Assembly (NCBI GenBank): GCA_030512335.1
Contig: JAULSU010000004.1
Span: 4,774,001-4,838,000, forward strand
Origin: Immersiella caudata
Lineage: Eukaryota; Ascomycota; Sordariomycetes; Sordariales; Lasiosphaeriaceae
Direction: 5' to 3'
Length of the DNA: 64,000 nucleotides
Each line of letters begins with the position of its first letter. The first letter of the stretch is position 1. The notes beneath the pieces are model-generated. The model ran no database searches. It saw only the letters and a program-made list of their open reading frames with translations, and had not been told where the DNA came from. A program made the translations under genes and the position numbers. This document shows positions 44,636 to 55,486 of the stretch, in pieces.

Positions 44636-45581
44636 ATGTCAGACCCCTCCCTCTCTGGCCAGGCCCTTTCAACCTGGGACAACATCGCGCAATGGTGGGA
44701 CGCCGGCATTACGCTTAACGGCAATAACTACTGGCAAGTGCTCCAGGAGCCATGTCTGACCCGATTGCTGTCGTCTCAGGTCTCAAAGCCGACCTCTAGA
44801 GCCCTGGATCTCGCCACGGGCAACGGGCTCTGCGCGAGATGGCTCGCAAGTAGAGGCGCACAAGCGGTTCTCGCTACCGACGGGAGTGAGAAGGTGTTAG
44901 AGATTACAAGTGGCTAGCCGAAAGATGAGGACAGAATCAAGTTCCGCAAACTCGATGTGACAGCGTAGAAAGATTGGGAGGCCTTGATTCGGGATGAGGA
45001 AGAGCAGGGACCAGGGGGCAAGTTCGACGCCGTATTGATCAATATGGCGATCATGGACATTGCGGAGATTGGAACGTTTGCGGCCTCTGTGCCAAAGCTG
45101 TTGCGGAAGGACGGGGTGTAAGTTGGACGCGTGCCAGTCGTTAACTGCACGGATGATCAGCGACAGGTTCGTTACAACAGTGTTGCGCCCCGTCTTCATC
45201 ACCTCGAACGCCGCGAAAAGCATCACAATCGACTATGATCCGGTGATGGGTGAGAAGAGAGTAGTGCTTGGTAAGCTCGTGACTCAATATCTCGACGTGA
45301 AGCCGGCAAAGGGCGTCGCGGTCGTCGGACAGCCGGAGAAGCAGGTTGGCGCTGTACTCCCCAGCACGAGTGGCGGCAAACACTGATGCTGCACGATTTA
45401 CTTCCACCAATCCATGGCCGAACTCTTCTTGACCTTCTTCAATGCCGGCCTGGTGATGGACGCCATGGAAGAGCTGGCCTTTACCGAGGCTGACAGAGAT
45501 GCGAAGAGGGTCGACGCTAGCTGCAACTACACCCAGTTGCCAGCGATCCTGGCTTTCAGAATGCGTCTTCCTTCTGCCTGA
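44636..45581 (+). pseudogene. Class I SAM-dependent methyltransferase pseudogene
   Basis: The frame starts at 44636 (MSDPSLSGQALSTWDNIAQWWD) and shows motif I as ALDLATGNGLCARWLA, then KFDAVLINMAIMDIAEI. An intron (45118-45166) joins GV to FVTTVLRPVFITSNAA, which fits family sequences. The last block, YFHQSMAELFLTFFNAGLVMDAMEE, is typical of the C-terminus. Three in-frame stops interrupt it: TAG at 44915-44917, TAG at 44966-44968 and TGA at 45384-45386. The two TAGs would be CAG codons mutated C to T before A. Without the stops the length would be normal for the family. Substrate unknown; small-molecule methylation is the usual role. Confidence 0.8.
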
Positions 45582-45727
45582 GGTGGCTGTTAGGGCTCTT
45601 GAGAAAGGCTCGAAGGGTGTATCTTTGTTGTTCATTCTCAGCTCCTAGGTGTAGTTGCCTTCTAGATTGGAAATTAGGCCCGCTTCAAACCTGTCCGCGG
45701 TGTATCAACTAGCCATTCTGTTGCTCA

Positions 45728-46878
45728 CTATTGGGTAGGCACTAGACCATACCTAGGCTCGTAGCCCTTAAACTGTTCAAGTTCCTTCATCTTGTTGCGA
45801 TACATCTTGCCGATGGGGTGTCATTCGCGGGCTCGAGCTTTGACCTCCGGGGAATCCTGTGGCTGCTGACGGGAGGGGGCAAGAAAAGACTTCCGCCCAG
45901 CATCATCCCAGATTGGTATGCGGCAAATCGCCAGGAATGATCTCCAAATGGGCCGGATCCCGATGCATCGGCGTTGCAGTTGACGTATAGATTCTCGAGG
46001 TCTGTGACGACTGCTGAGTCAACACAAAACTCTAGTGTCTCGAAGCTGTCAACTTGGCAATTGCCCGAGGGGTAGTGCGCTTGGAGGCCATAAACCGAAG
46101 CCTCGTTCCAAAGGGCGCCGTTCAAACGCTCCAGATAGTTGGCCCGATCTGGATCGGAGTAATTGCGTTGAGGGTCGCCAAACATGGGAGGGGTACGGTC
46201 TCTGCTCTGGTCTCTGGGGAAGTACGCTGGTCTTGTCTGCCGCTCAGTCCAAGCCTCGTTGCCAGGTCCAGAGGGCACATACGACTCTGCCTGTGCCGAG
46301 CCCACCACCTGCTGTACAAAAGGATCCACGGCGAGAGCGCAGGTGATGGCGATGGCGCCTATGGATTCCGGGACCGAGCGCGCCGTTCTGCCGAGGAGAA
46401 GCTTGGTGGCGCCCAGCGGACCTCTGCCCGCTCTGTCAAAGGTCTCCACGTCGTCGAGCGGACGCGGTGTGCCGTCGTACTAGTCCCATTTCAGCTGGCC
46501 GAGCACCGCCGAAACCGAGAAGATAAGGCTCGACTTGGACAGCGTAGAAAGCGTCGCGACGAGAGAGTTCAAAGATATGCCGCCGGTCATTCTGGGAAAC
46601 GCCTTGCCGTCATAGCTTTTGAGGATGGCGATAATGGCCGTCATGCCGGCCAGCGAGAGCATCATCGAGGCAAACTCCCAGGCCCACGTGTCGCCGAGCC
46701 GGCCCAGAAAGTGTCGTATGCGCGATCGGCTGTCGGAAAATCGGCCATGAGTTGTCAGCCACGGCCGTTGCCATGTTTGCAAAGTTGTGGTTGTTGGATT
46801 GGCTGGGCTCGGGCTCGGAGTTTTGGAGGCTTGGTTGTTCGCGGAGGCCAGTGATTCTATATCCCTCTCAACTTCCAT
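45728..46878 (-). pseudogene. DUF3176 membrane protein pseudogene
   Basis: From the ATG at 46878 the frame gives WEFASMMLSLAGMTAIIAIL, GISLNSLVATLSTLSKSSLIF and SVSAVLGQLKWD, then a TAG at 46480-46482 where DUF3176 proteins have Trp. The same frame continues YDGTPRPLDDVETFDRAGRG, then TCALAVDPFVQQVV, all family features. A second lesion, a frameshift near 45805, is suggested because the C-terminal KMYRNKMKELEQF continues in another frame to a stop at 45728. The large lumenal domain is shorter than usual. DUF3176 proteins are multi-pass fungal membrane proteins of unknown function. TGG to TAG is C to T before A on the plus strand. Confidence 0.75.
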
Positions 46879-47821
46879 GTCGGCAACCAAAACCAGAGGC
46901 GGCTAAGCTGTCGACAACGCACTGTGCTCCATTGCGACGAATGGTCGTCTTTCGGCGGAAGTTGAAGCAGGCGAGACAGTCGCGATTGGGAGGAGACGAA
47001 AAGAACTGGCAAAATGTCAGTGACAACTTGGGATCCAGGACGGCTGGGGCGAGAACTAAATGTCTTCTGATGGCGACACCCGGTTTTGCCTAGGCACCCT
47101 TCTCCTTATTGGGACCATGCCGACCGACTGCAAGAGACTGCACATGCAGTACTTTGGCGGACTATCTAGGGCACTCTACAGATTGGGGCAAGCCACGTCG
47201 TTCAGCTTCGCCCACATAGGGCAAGTGTGTTGCAGTAATTAGGCAGAAGGAAACTGCGCATCCGCTGTCTCTCCAATCATAAAATGCCAAATTCTTACCG
47301 ACAGCCCCGAGATGCGAATTCCCCCACGCTGCGCCTAGCAAGGCACTTTGTTCCAGCAGAAGGCGCACAGAACCATCCTTCCTGCAGACTTTCGGCCTCG
47401 GCACCAGCCTCAGAAGCATCGATGTCGACAGCAGAGACTGGACGGTGGTCATTTTCCTTCTTATACGCAACGAATATGCGACCAACATCGTTGAGGAAGG
47501 AGTGACTGGACCCATCCCTGGTCTCATCCTGATGCTACTTTTGCCGCCACCTTAGGACAGTCTTTGCCAGAGGCTGGGACTTGGCATCATCACGGAGGAG
47601 CGCTGGTATGGTGATGACGGTCAAAATGACGATGCTGAGATTGTCGAGCGCGACATCGTGTAGACAGCAACTTCGGAACTAGCCGATGACGAACCACCGG
47701 TGGCCGCAACCAGGCCAAGGAGTGGAGACACTAAGACTACCGACCCACCCACTTCTCCAACAACCGTTTTGGCGCCGACACTCGTTACACTATCACCACC
47801 AAAACATCTCAACAGCACACC
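46879..47821. other. Degraded sequence between pseudogenes
   Basis: No intact gene. A plus-strand frame around 47390-47760 reads like decayed coding sequence (WTVVIFLLIRNEYATNIVEEG) with stops near 47553 and 47658, but I could not match it to a family. The region probably holds a further eroded gene. Confidence 0.35.
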
Positions 47822-48431
47822 ATGTCAACGTCACAGTATGACGCCATCGGCGAAACCTACATGATGAAAAGGCTTCCAACAGCATGCCTCGAATCATCCA
47901 ACCTCCACACCGCCATCGCCTCCCACGTCAAGGGAGCCCGCGTGCTCGACCTAGCCTGCGGCGCCGGCTACTACTCACAACTTCTCCTCTAATTTGAACA
48001 GCCCCACCGCCATCTTCGTAGGCATCACGCCGCCTCCTGTTCGTCAAGCGGATATGGACGCGTTCGCTGCGCATGCGAATACCGAGGCTGCGCAGAAGAA
48101 GATGCGTGAGATGATTCGCGTGACGCAGGGCTACTGCCAGCGGAATGAGCAGATGCCGGAGGGGGAGGGAGGGTGGAGGGTGGAGGTTACGGCGCTGGGG
48201 GAGGGCGATGAGGCAGTGGCGCGGTTTCGAAATTATCATTTGCCGTTGGAGGTGTATGAGCGGGCGGCGAGGAGGGGAGGGATGTTGGGAAAGATGGAGT
48301 GGGTGGAGGTGAAGTTGAGGGAGGATATGAGGGAGGAGGCGGTGAGGGAGTTTTGGGGAGGAGTTGTAAAGGACGTATTTGGAGGAGATGGGTGCGCATT
48401 TTGGGTTTTTGGTTGTTGCGAAGGGGGATAA
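47822..48431 (+). pseudogene. Second methyltransferase pseudogene, internally deleted
   Basis: The first 56 codons (47822-47992) are the N-terminus of a class I methyltransferase: YDAIGETYMMKRL and motif I VLDLACGAGYYS, ending at a TAA. Two bases later another frame (47994-48431) gives the C-terminus: FVGITPPP, then FRNYHLPLEVYERAARRGGM. The central third, including motifs II and III, is missing, so the remnant has suffered an internal deletion. The final residues are also unusual. Family length would be about 260 residues. Confidence 0.7.
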
Positions 48432-48509
48432 TTCCTAGGTTCGAGCCCGCTCGAAGTAAACTGTCCCTATTTTTCTCCAACAAACCACAAAGCATCGTAC
48501 GCCAGGCAC

Positions 48510-49099
48510 TTAAAACCCAACCTGCCACTTCTGACTCAACCCCCCATTACACACCGCCGAAGCCGCCACATTCCCCGACACCACATCCAAACAAATACTG
48601 CTCGTCTTAAACCCAATCCGCGACCTCAACGTCGTCACATCCGGCAACTTCCCACTAGTCTCCCACTGCGCATTGCTCACCGTCCCCTGCCCACAGCACT
48701 CACACCCCATAAGCTGGGTCGCCAGCGGCGTCTCGAGCCGGCTTAGCGAGATGCACAGCTGCGTCGCGCCGTTTTGAAACCGGTAGTTGCGTCCACCGTC
48801 GCTGAGAGGAGCCCAGAGTTGGAGGAGAGAGTTGTCGCAGTCTGCTGTGAGCAGGGGGGCGCCGTCGCGGACTGGGGAGGAGGGGACGATGCATTTGCCG
48901 GTGGCGATATTTTTGATCGGGTGGAAGGCGCCTGCTGCCAGTGTGGTGAAGTTTGCTGGGGAGGGTGGGTCGGAGAGGTTGCTGAGGGTTGACAGGGGGA
49001 GGGAGAGGATGGTTGTGATGCTGAGGAGGATCTGCAGCGGGTAAGTTAGAGAATGAGAGGGATTGGGGGAAGCTGCAGGACGGGTTTCCTCACCTTCAT
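48510..49099 (-). CDS. Secreted ricin-B-like lectin
   Basis: Exon 1 is only six bases (49094-49099, Met-Lys), followed by a 62-bp intron and exon 2 (48510-49031); total 175 residues. The intron acceptor CTGCAG joins MK to a hydrophobic signal sequence (ILLSITTILSLPLS). Ricin-B features follow: NIATGKCIVP, LLQLWAP (QxW-like), GATQLCISL, SSICLDVVSG and a final QKWQVGF. The fold binds galactose- or N-acetylgalactosamine-type sugars; specificity cannot be told. Six conserved-looking Cys may form disulphides. Likely secreted. A long C-run lies just upstream (about 49217-49236). Confidence 0.72.
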
Positions 49100-51156
49100 G
49101 GTTCGGAGATGTAGGTCTGGGCTTTTTGTCTTGGACTTTGAACTTTTGCGGGTAGACAGAGAAAAAGGTAGACGTCCAAGTCGACGAAACAACAGCTCTT
49201 TATATTATTTTCACCCCCCCTCCCCCCCCCCCCCCCCCTCCCTCTTCTCTTTGGCCCTTCACACTGACACAGACCAACAAAAACACCATGATATACGGCC
49301 CCCTCTGACTCGGCAGCCTGTCACAGAGTCCAGGGGCAGCAGACCTCAGCTACGGCCCGAACACAAACAACCCGGTTCCCATTCCAGGCTATAACTTTCG
49401 AGTACAATATCGGCAGCCAGGCCGCCCCCTAAATTTATCCGTTCGTTTACCACAGAGCAAATGAGGATTGATTGAGGGCGAGCCTGAGCGAGTCGCAGTG
49501 CGCGCCCGATTTGGACCGCGATGGCAAGTAACGCAGCTCTGCAACTCATTGGCTCTGTGCGTGCGTGGACAAATGCCATGTGCCTCTACGTCAATGACTA
49601 TGATTTTGCAGTGGAGGCGAAAGCGCGCAAAAATATAGCGCCAAGGGAAAACAGTGCAACAGTGCTTAATAAACCACGGAGCGTAAACAGGAAAAGGTTA
49701 AACGGGTGGTGGGGAGAAATGCCAGGTATTAAATAAGCTAACCTTACTACACCTAAGTCCGAGAAGGACTTAACTCGTGGCGGGTGAACTCACATCGGTT
49801 ACCCCTGCTGTATTAATAGTTTTACTGAGGAAAAGTAACCTCTAATAGTATAACGGAATAACTAGCTATATAATTATACGATACATTATATCAGTACTTC
49901 TCTCGATTATTACGTCGATTACTACATTACTTATAAAATACCTATAGTTACCCATAAGTACCTAAAAACCCATGGGTAATTCCCGGCCTTAGGCCCTCCA
50001 GGCCCAGGCACCCGACACTCTTCAATTCTTCCTTCGGGCAACGTCCATACACGAGCCGGGCATGTAAGTCCAGGCTTTACATTTGATATTTGACATGCTG
50101 CGCAACATGTGAGGTCGACCTGAAACTTTCCACTCATCGCCTGAATCGAGCTTTCTGAGTATCTTCCGTTCCTTGCAGCTGCAGCTCAATGGAATGGATG
50201 ATGGCCCCTCAAGACCAGGGCGCCCGACGAGCATCTGTGAGGCTCAAGGCAGTGATGATTCATCACTTTGCGAGGGATTCACTTCAGGAGTTGCGTTCCA
50301 CAGTTGTGTTGTCGCGAATGCACTTCTGTCGCCTTGTGAGGGATCAGTTTGGAGGGATCAGTTTGGAGGGCTCTGCTCGGTGAAGCCTTGTGGGTGATGC
50401 TGGGAGGGCGGAGCGTGATGTATCAAGGAAAAATATGCTGCAGCCGTAAGTCTGACCAGGACAACGGTATTTAGGGGATGGCGGTGTCAGGGCTTTGCCG
50501 GGAACTCGGTGTAGTGATATCGGCACCCCAACTGAGTGATGCTCGGGTTCCTGGATCTGGTGATGGCCGGCCCGCGACCGACCACATGAGCAAATGATGG
50601 CGCATTAAGATCGAGCGCTCTCGGGTGCTACAAATTATCCGATAGGCGTACCCAGAAAAGCATGTTGGATGTCTCCAGTGAAACGATTTGACCGACGAAT
50701 TCGTGACGCAAGCGCGTCTGCGATGACCACGCACGGACCAAGCAGAGAACACATTGTGCGGTTTGTTCGCGAGCGCGAATCTGCGCCCGCTATTTTGACC
50801 AATCAGGCGGGGTAAGACCCACCTTCGCCCGTCATCAGCCATCTCGTGCTGAACCTCAGAACACATTGTGTTCTGAGTGGCGTGGCCAGGCGTCCCACGT
50901 TAGGCGATCATACTTCCGGAACAGGCGCTTGCCCGTTATTGGAACATCGCACTCAGCGTCAGGAGCCTAGGATCTTGAGTCACCTTCACCTTTCGCCTTG
51001 CCTCATCATTTCCAACTCAAGTCCCAAACCACGCCTGTCCGATAAAGAGTCAATCGCTTGTCCCAACAATGTCGGCATTTTCTGGGGGTTCGGGTTCACA
51101 CTCGATTCAAGTCCTCGTCATGACTAGACCTTATCGATACCATAAACACCCATTCA
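49100..51156. other. Gene-free stretch with a C-run and an AT-rich patch
   Basis: No gene supported over 2 kb. There is a C-rich homopolymer run (about 49217-49240) and a sharp AT-rich patch (about 49736-49975), with a 14-bp duplication near 50338-50365 (GAGGGATCAGTTTG twice). The right end is the upstream region of the first zinc-finger gene. Confidence 0.5.
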
Positions 51157-52299
51157 ATGTGGTTTTGCGACGCCAGCTCTTCTCCTCACGCTTCTTCGTG
51201 GGAGCACCCTTCGTCTGAGTACGTCCTCTTTGCCCATGCGCTGGTCGATACGCCTGACGAATTGATGCACGACGTTCCTCGCTGTTTCCCGGCATCATGT
51301 TGCCATGGGTGCAAAAGCTTTCCGCCAGCTGCCCAATCTCGAAAACGCATCTCCCAGTGCGCCAACGATCAGCTGGCGCTTCCCCATGAATACGAGGATG
51401 AACCGGCGATACCAGACTTTGCTGAGTCAGACGACGACAGCAGCAGCGTCGGCGACTGGGGGGTTGGAGAAGAGGACATTTTCCTCTTCGACTCCCTCCC
51501 AGACAAACTCCAGCCTTTGACTACCACCGACCCTTTGAGATCCTCTATCCCACCTTTCGTGGAGACTTTTCGCGAAGCATGGGAGGCGAGGAGGTCACGC
51601 TACCTTAGTTACGACAACCTTCTGTGGCTAACAACCATGGGACCTGGTGTCCTAGATGGTGGCACGAGCGAGAGCGAATACACAGCTTCAACACGATCTT
51701 CTTCCTCATCGGTTGTTGATGTTCGCCCCGTCCGCGTAGAGCATGCGGAAGCTAGAAGGAGTTGGGCGTGTCCCTTCTACCGTTTCGCGCCCGCGGAGCA
51801 TAACGAATGTGTCTGGTCTCTCTCCCTCCCGAGCGTTCGATCCGTCATCCAGCATATCATCGTCGACCACCAGCTCGCGCACTTCTGCCCGCTCTGTCGC
51901 ACAACATTCTCCTCGGCCACAGACCGCGATCTTCATATCACTTCGCGCCGCTGCGAGAGAAGGGAAGATGCTACACCGCCGGTTGGTGTGTCTGAAGATC
52001 AGGTAGACGAGCTTGACGCTGGTTTCCAACGATGGAAGGCTATGGGGATAAGCGCAGAGGAGCAGTGGTTTGGGACATGGAACATATTGTTTCCAGGGGC
52101 GCCACAGCCGGATTCCCCATACCTTTTGGCGGCATACGAACGCGAGACGATAGCGCTGCTACGGTTCTGGGCCGATGAAGGGCGTGACTTGATATCGACA
52201 GAACTGGAAAGACGTGGAATAATACGTTATGGTGACTTGGGTACTGGGACGGCCACGCGCGAAGCATTTTATGCGTCCGTTTTGCAGGAAATACTCTAG
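51157..52299 (+). CDS. Fungal zinc-finger protein, cluster member 1
   Basis: A single exon encodes 380 residues. After an acidic Ser-rich N-terminal half comes a zinc module: CPFYRFAPAEHNEC, then VIQHIIVDH, CPLCRTTF and a final DLHITSRRCE. This is followed by WFGTWNILFPGAPQPDSPYL, shared with the two neighbours. The pattern C-x10-C...H...H...CPxC...H...C suggests one or two zinc sites. The family is common and expanded in ascomycetes and uncharacterised; DNA binding is possible but unproven. Orientation and spacing show it is the left member of a three-gene group. Confidence 0.75.
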   Translation: MWFCDASSSPHASSWEHPSSEYVLFAHALVDTPDELMHDVPRCFPASCCHGCKSFPPAAQSRKRISQCANDQLALPHEYEDEPAIPDFAESDDDSSSVGDWGVGEEDIFLFDSLPDKLQPLTTTDPLRSSIPPFVETFREAWEARRSRYLSYDNLLWLTTMGPGVLDGGTSESEYTASTRSSSSSVVDVRPVRVEHAEARRSWACPFYRFAPAEHNECVWSLSLPSVRSVIQHIIVDHQLAHFCPLCRTTFSSATDRDLHITSRRCERREDATPPVGVSEDQVDELDAGFQRWKAMGISAEEQWFGTWNILFPGAPQPDSPYLLAAYERETIALLRFWADEGRDLISTELERRGIIRYGDLGTGTATREAFYASVLQEIL

Positions 52300-52769
52300 G
52301 GAGCTGAGTAGGCAGGGCCACACTAGGCTGGTAAGTTCGGCCAAGCTTCGTAGAACCCACGAAGATATCGACGGGAACATCGCCTGGTATCTTTCGGGTG
52401 ATGGTGGTGTTGGATTATTGCTTGGGCTGATAATCACCTCAACGGTGTGGAGTCATAGAGCCAACCCAGGCAGGCATACAGGTTGAAAGAAAGCATCCCA
52501 CCACCACTTCTGAAACCTGCGCCGTCGAATCCACTAGAGACAAAAACCAGACGTGAACGTAAGTAACAGGGGCTGCAACAGGCCTCTTGGGGTCCACTGT
52601 CGGACGTGAATCTTCGTATCGAGCAATTTCCATGCACAGAGGCAGGCAGCATACGGAAAGTGGGCGTACCCAATGATATGATAACGGATGCATTTCGGCC
52701 TACAATATGAACAATCGCCAGTTTTCCCTTTCCCCGAGCAAACGAATGAAATCACTGAAATAGGAGCCA
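52300..52769. other. Convergent gap between zinc-finger genes 1 and 2
   Basis: About 470 bp between two convergent stop codons, presumably both 3' UTRs. No terminator element stands out. Confidence 0.4.
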
Positions 52770-54198
52770 TCATTGACCGCATGTTGGGTCTTTCCCACCC
52801 ATGTGATCGTAGTAGTGGCTCGGGTCAAAGTCCATATCAAGATCTTGGTCCGGTGTTTCCTCGGGCATGGCAAGCTCCTCAACGAAGTTGACGCCACTCC
52901 AGGCACTGACGGACTGGGTGTTTGACCGGGAAGGGTCGGTAAAAACCAACTGGTTGTTGCTCAGCTGTGAGCTGCCGGACGTGGGGCTGCTATTAAATGG
53001 CGGCGCCCAACCCTCGTCGAAGGTGGCAGGTTGCGGTCGATATGGGAGGTGACCGTGGGTATGTGAGGGCGAAAACACATCGCTGGGGCTCCGGCTACCT
53101 GCTGCGGGCATCTGTGGAACGCGGTCGTCCGAAGACAGATAGGAACGGTCCCCTTCGGCGGGCCCATACGGAATCCTGCTGACCAAGTCGGTGATATAGT
53201 CCCAGTCGAGTAGGGCAAACTGGTTTGGTGGCAGCTGCGCTCCAAGCCAAACTGAGGCGATGATGCAGACACGGCGAACGACCTGCAATAGCTCCTGCGC
53301 TTCGCCTAGGACGTAAGGGGAGTCTGGGCGGCGTGTTTCTGGGAACATCCCATCCCACAGGTCGAACCAACGACTTTGTTCGTCATCGAGTCCATTTCGC
53401 CGATGTCGGATGGCCCTCAACTGGTCCTCGGTGAGTCCAGGATGGTGGAAATCTCTCGGTGAGCACGACCGTGGTGAGCTGATGTGATTGTTGCATGCCT
53501 CTCGAGTGGCAAAGGTCTCGCCGCAAATTGGACAGTGAATCGGCTGCACTGGGTGGTAGCGCTGTAAATGCTGAACGACGTAACTGAACGAGGTCAAGCG
53601 ATTCGTAACGAGGCAATTTCGATGCTTGATTGGGTCGAATTTGTAAAGGGGACATCCAAATAGCGATCCATTATTCGCAGGCGCGACCCCAGGACGTTTT
53701 ACGTTGGGCTTTGACGAGCGGCCGCTGGAATCGTCCAATTTGCGACGTCGAGGCGTGTGGCGTCCTGCAGTTCCCTGAACATGCGGCGAGCGGCGACTCT
53801 TGGGTTCAACCCAATCGTTGTTGCGTCCAGCCGATGTCTCTTTGCTGCCTCGACTCGGCGTCTCGGGGTGAAGGATGATCACGCATTTCTTTCGGAGAAG
53901 GCCGACAGTGAGGGTTATCCTGTGGGCAGAGAATTTCAACGGGTGCAGGGCGGAGAAAACGACCAGTTGTGTCAGGACGTCGAGCAACCACAAAGAGAAG
54001 CGAGAGTGTGGAGGGCGAAAAGGGCGAGCCACTGTGGCATATCGGTCAGTACTCAGGGCGACGAGAGTTCTTGCGGCGGGGACAGAGAAAAAGCAATAGC
54101 TGGAATAGCGACCTACCTGGAGGTATGAGATGCGAAGGAGCGACGCAGCACGACACAGAAGGGTCGATCAGTGATCTCAGGGTAGTTTTAGCGGCCAT
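52770..54198 (-). CDS. Fungal zinc-finger protein, cluster member 2
   Basis: Exon 2 (52770-54031) is well supported; a first exon (54117-54198) is proposed because exon 2 has no suitable ATG. Joined they give 447 residues. The zinc module reads CPLYKFDPIKHRNC, YVVQHLQRYH, CPICGETF and NNHISSPRSC, followed by WFDLWDGMFPETRRPDSPYV as in the other two genes. The C-terminus is Ser/Pro-rich and acidic. The N-terminal 60 residues are oddly hydrophobic for this family, so a different splice pattern there is likely. Confidence 0.65.
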
Positions 54199-55486
54199 GT
54201 CGAATTTGGAAACCCCTGTGGGTCAAATTGGTGGGGCAATAGGCACGCAACGGCCCGTGTGGCGGAACCTCAACAACGGGCAACAGCAGGATGGAAAACG
54301 GGAGCAAAACAATAAGACAGCGCCCGGAATCGTGAAAGAGGAGGTGGCTAATTCTATAAGTGGCATGACATACGCTACAGTCAGTTTAAAGCCCCGTCCG
54401 CGCCCGACTCGACGCATCCTCGACTCTGCGTCGTCCACAACGTCGCCAGCAATGTTTCCACAACTGTGGAAGAAGCTTATCGCACCCCCCACCGTTGTCC
54501 TAGCGTTATCCAACCAGAGCCCCTGTGCGACCGATTGCCTTGCGGGCTGATTGAGGGGCAGATCCTTCTCAAGCCCCCTCGCAGACCTCTTGTGGAAACT
54601 GGGTCAGCCATTCTCCAGCTGTGTGCGATGTGCCCTTGTACAAACACAAGGCGCAGTAATGCGTTGTTAGGTTGTCGATGTTGCGTCTCAGGGTCGGCGG
54701 GAGAAGTTCTTGTTGAAGGTCGCGATTTCTGCTGCAACTGCGTGGGCTCGTGTTTGGGTTCGCGATTGAGAATGCGTGTCTGTCTCTAGAAGCCATTCGA
54801 GGGCTAGATCTTCCCGCCAAGAATCCAGGCGGATGGTTCGCAAGCCGGCGGCTTGCTCTTTCCTGCAGGTGGTCAGCGCCCCTCGTCCGACTGCAGCACA
54901 ATGGGCACTCTTGCCTCCGAGACGCCTTCTGTGTGGCCTCCCACGATGTCTTTGCTGCCGCGCCCGATATTGACGATGTCAGTGCCATGGTGGTCAAAAT
55001 CCAACTTTGGTGCAAATGCGGAAGCCGACGGGAAAATATGACGAACTTTCTCCATTCTCGCGTCCAGCAATCCAGGAGCATATATACCACCGTTCAATCT
55101 TTCCCCATCTGTGGACTCCAACTTTCTTTTCTCTGTGGGATCGATATCTGCACAATGAATCCGGGAGTTCGCCCACAATTGTGAGATCAATCCTTGAGGG
55201 CAGGAGCAGGCTCGGAAGGCCCACCCCAGGCCGTCTGCGTAACGGCCCGCCTCCACCCCTCGTTGCCCGATTGGGCGCCATCAACCTGCATTTCCAGTTT
55301 CCTTCCACAGTTGTGGACGAGATGCACCACTCCCAGAGCCTTGTCTTCTCGAACGGTCGTCCGCTTGCTCCTCGCATAGCTTCCCGTTTCCCACCTTCCG
55401 ACTTCACCCTCTTCAACAAAGACTCTCGGTGTTAGCACTCTGAATGTTTTCCGCACTGCATCTCTCCAGTATTTTCAGTGTCAAGT
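54199..55486. other. Region between zinc-finger genes 2 and 3
   Basis: About 1.3 kb between divergent genes 2 and 3. It includes one weak minus-strand candidate listed separately. Open frames on both strands overlap without clear coding signals. Confidence 0.35.
54569..54988 (-). CDS. Weak candidate small Cys-containing protein
   Basis: A 139-residue frame starts MALTSSISGAAAKT and contains CPLCCSRTRGADH and HYCALCLYKG, two CxxC pairs. It could be an extra degenerate member of the zinc-finger group or a chance frame. There is no clear homology or promoter. Confidence 0.25.
   Translation of the reverse strand: MALTSSISGAAAKTSWEATQKASRRQECPLCCSRTRGADHLQERASRRLANHPPGFLAGRSSPRMASRDRHAFSIANPNTSPRSCSRNRDLQQELLPPTLRRNIDNLTTHYCALCLYKGTSHTAGEWLTQFPQEVCEGA

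Noticed and set aside
48430..48455. GGTTCGAGCCC resembling a tRNA T-loop
   Set aside because: No matching T-stem, anticodon arm or acceptor stem could be built around it.
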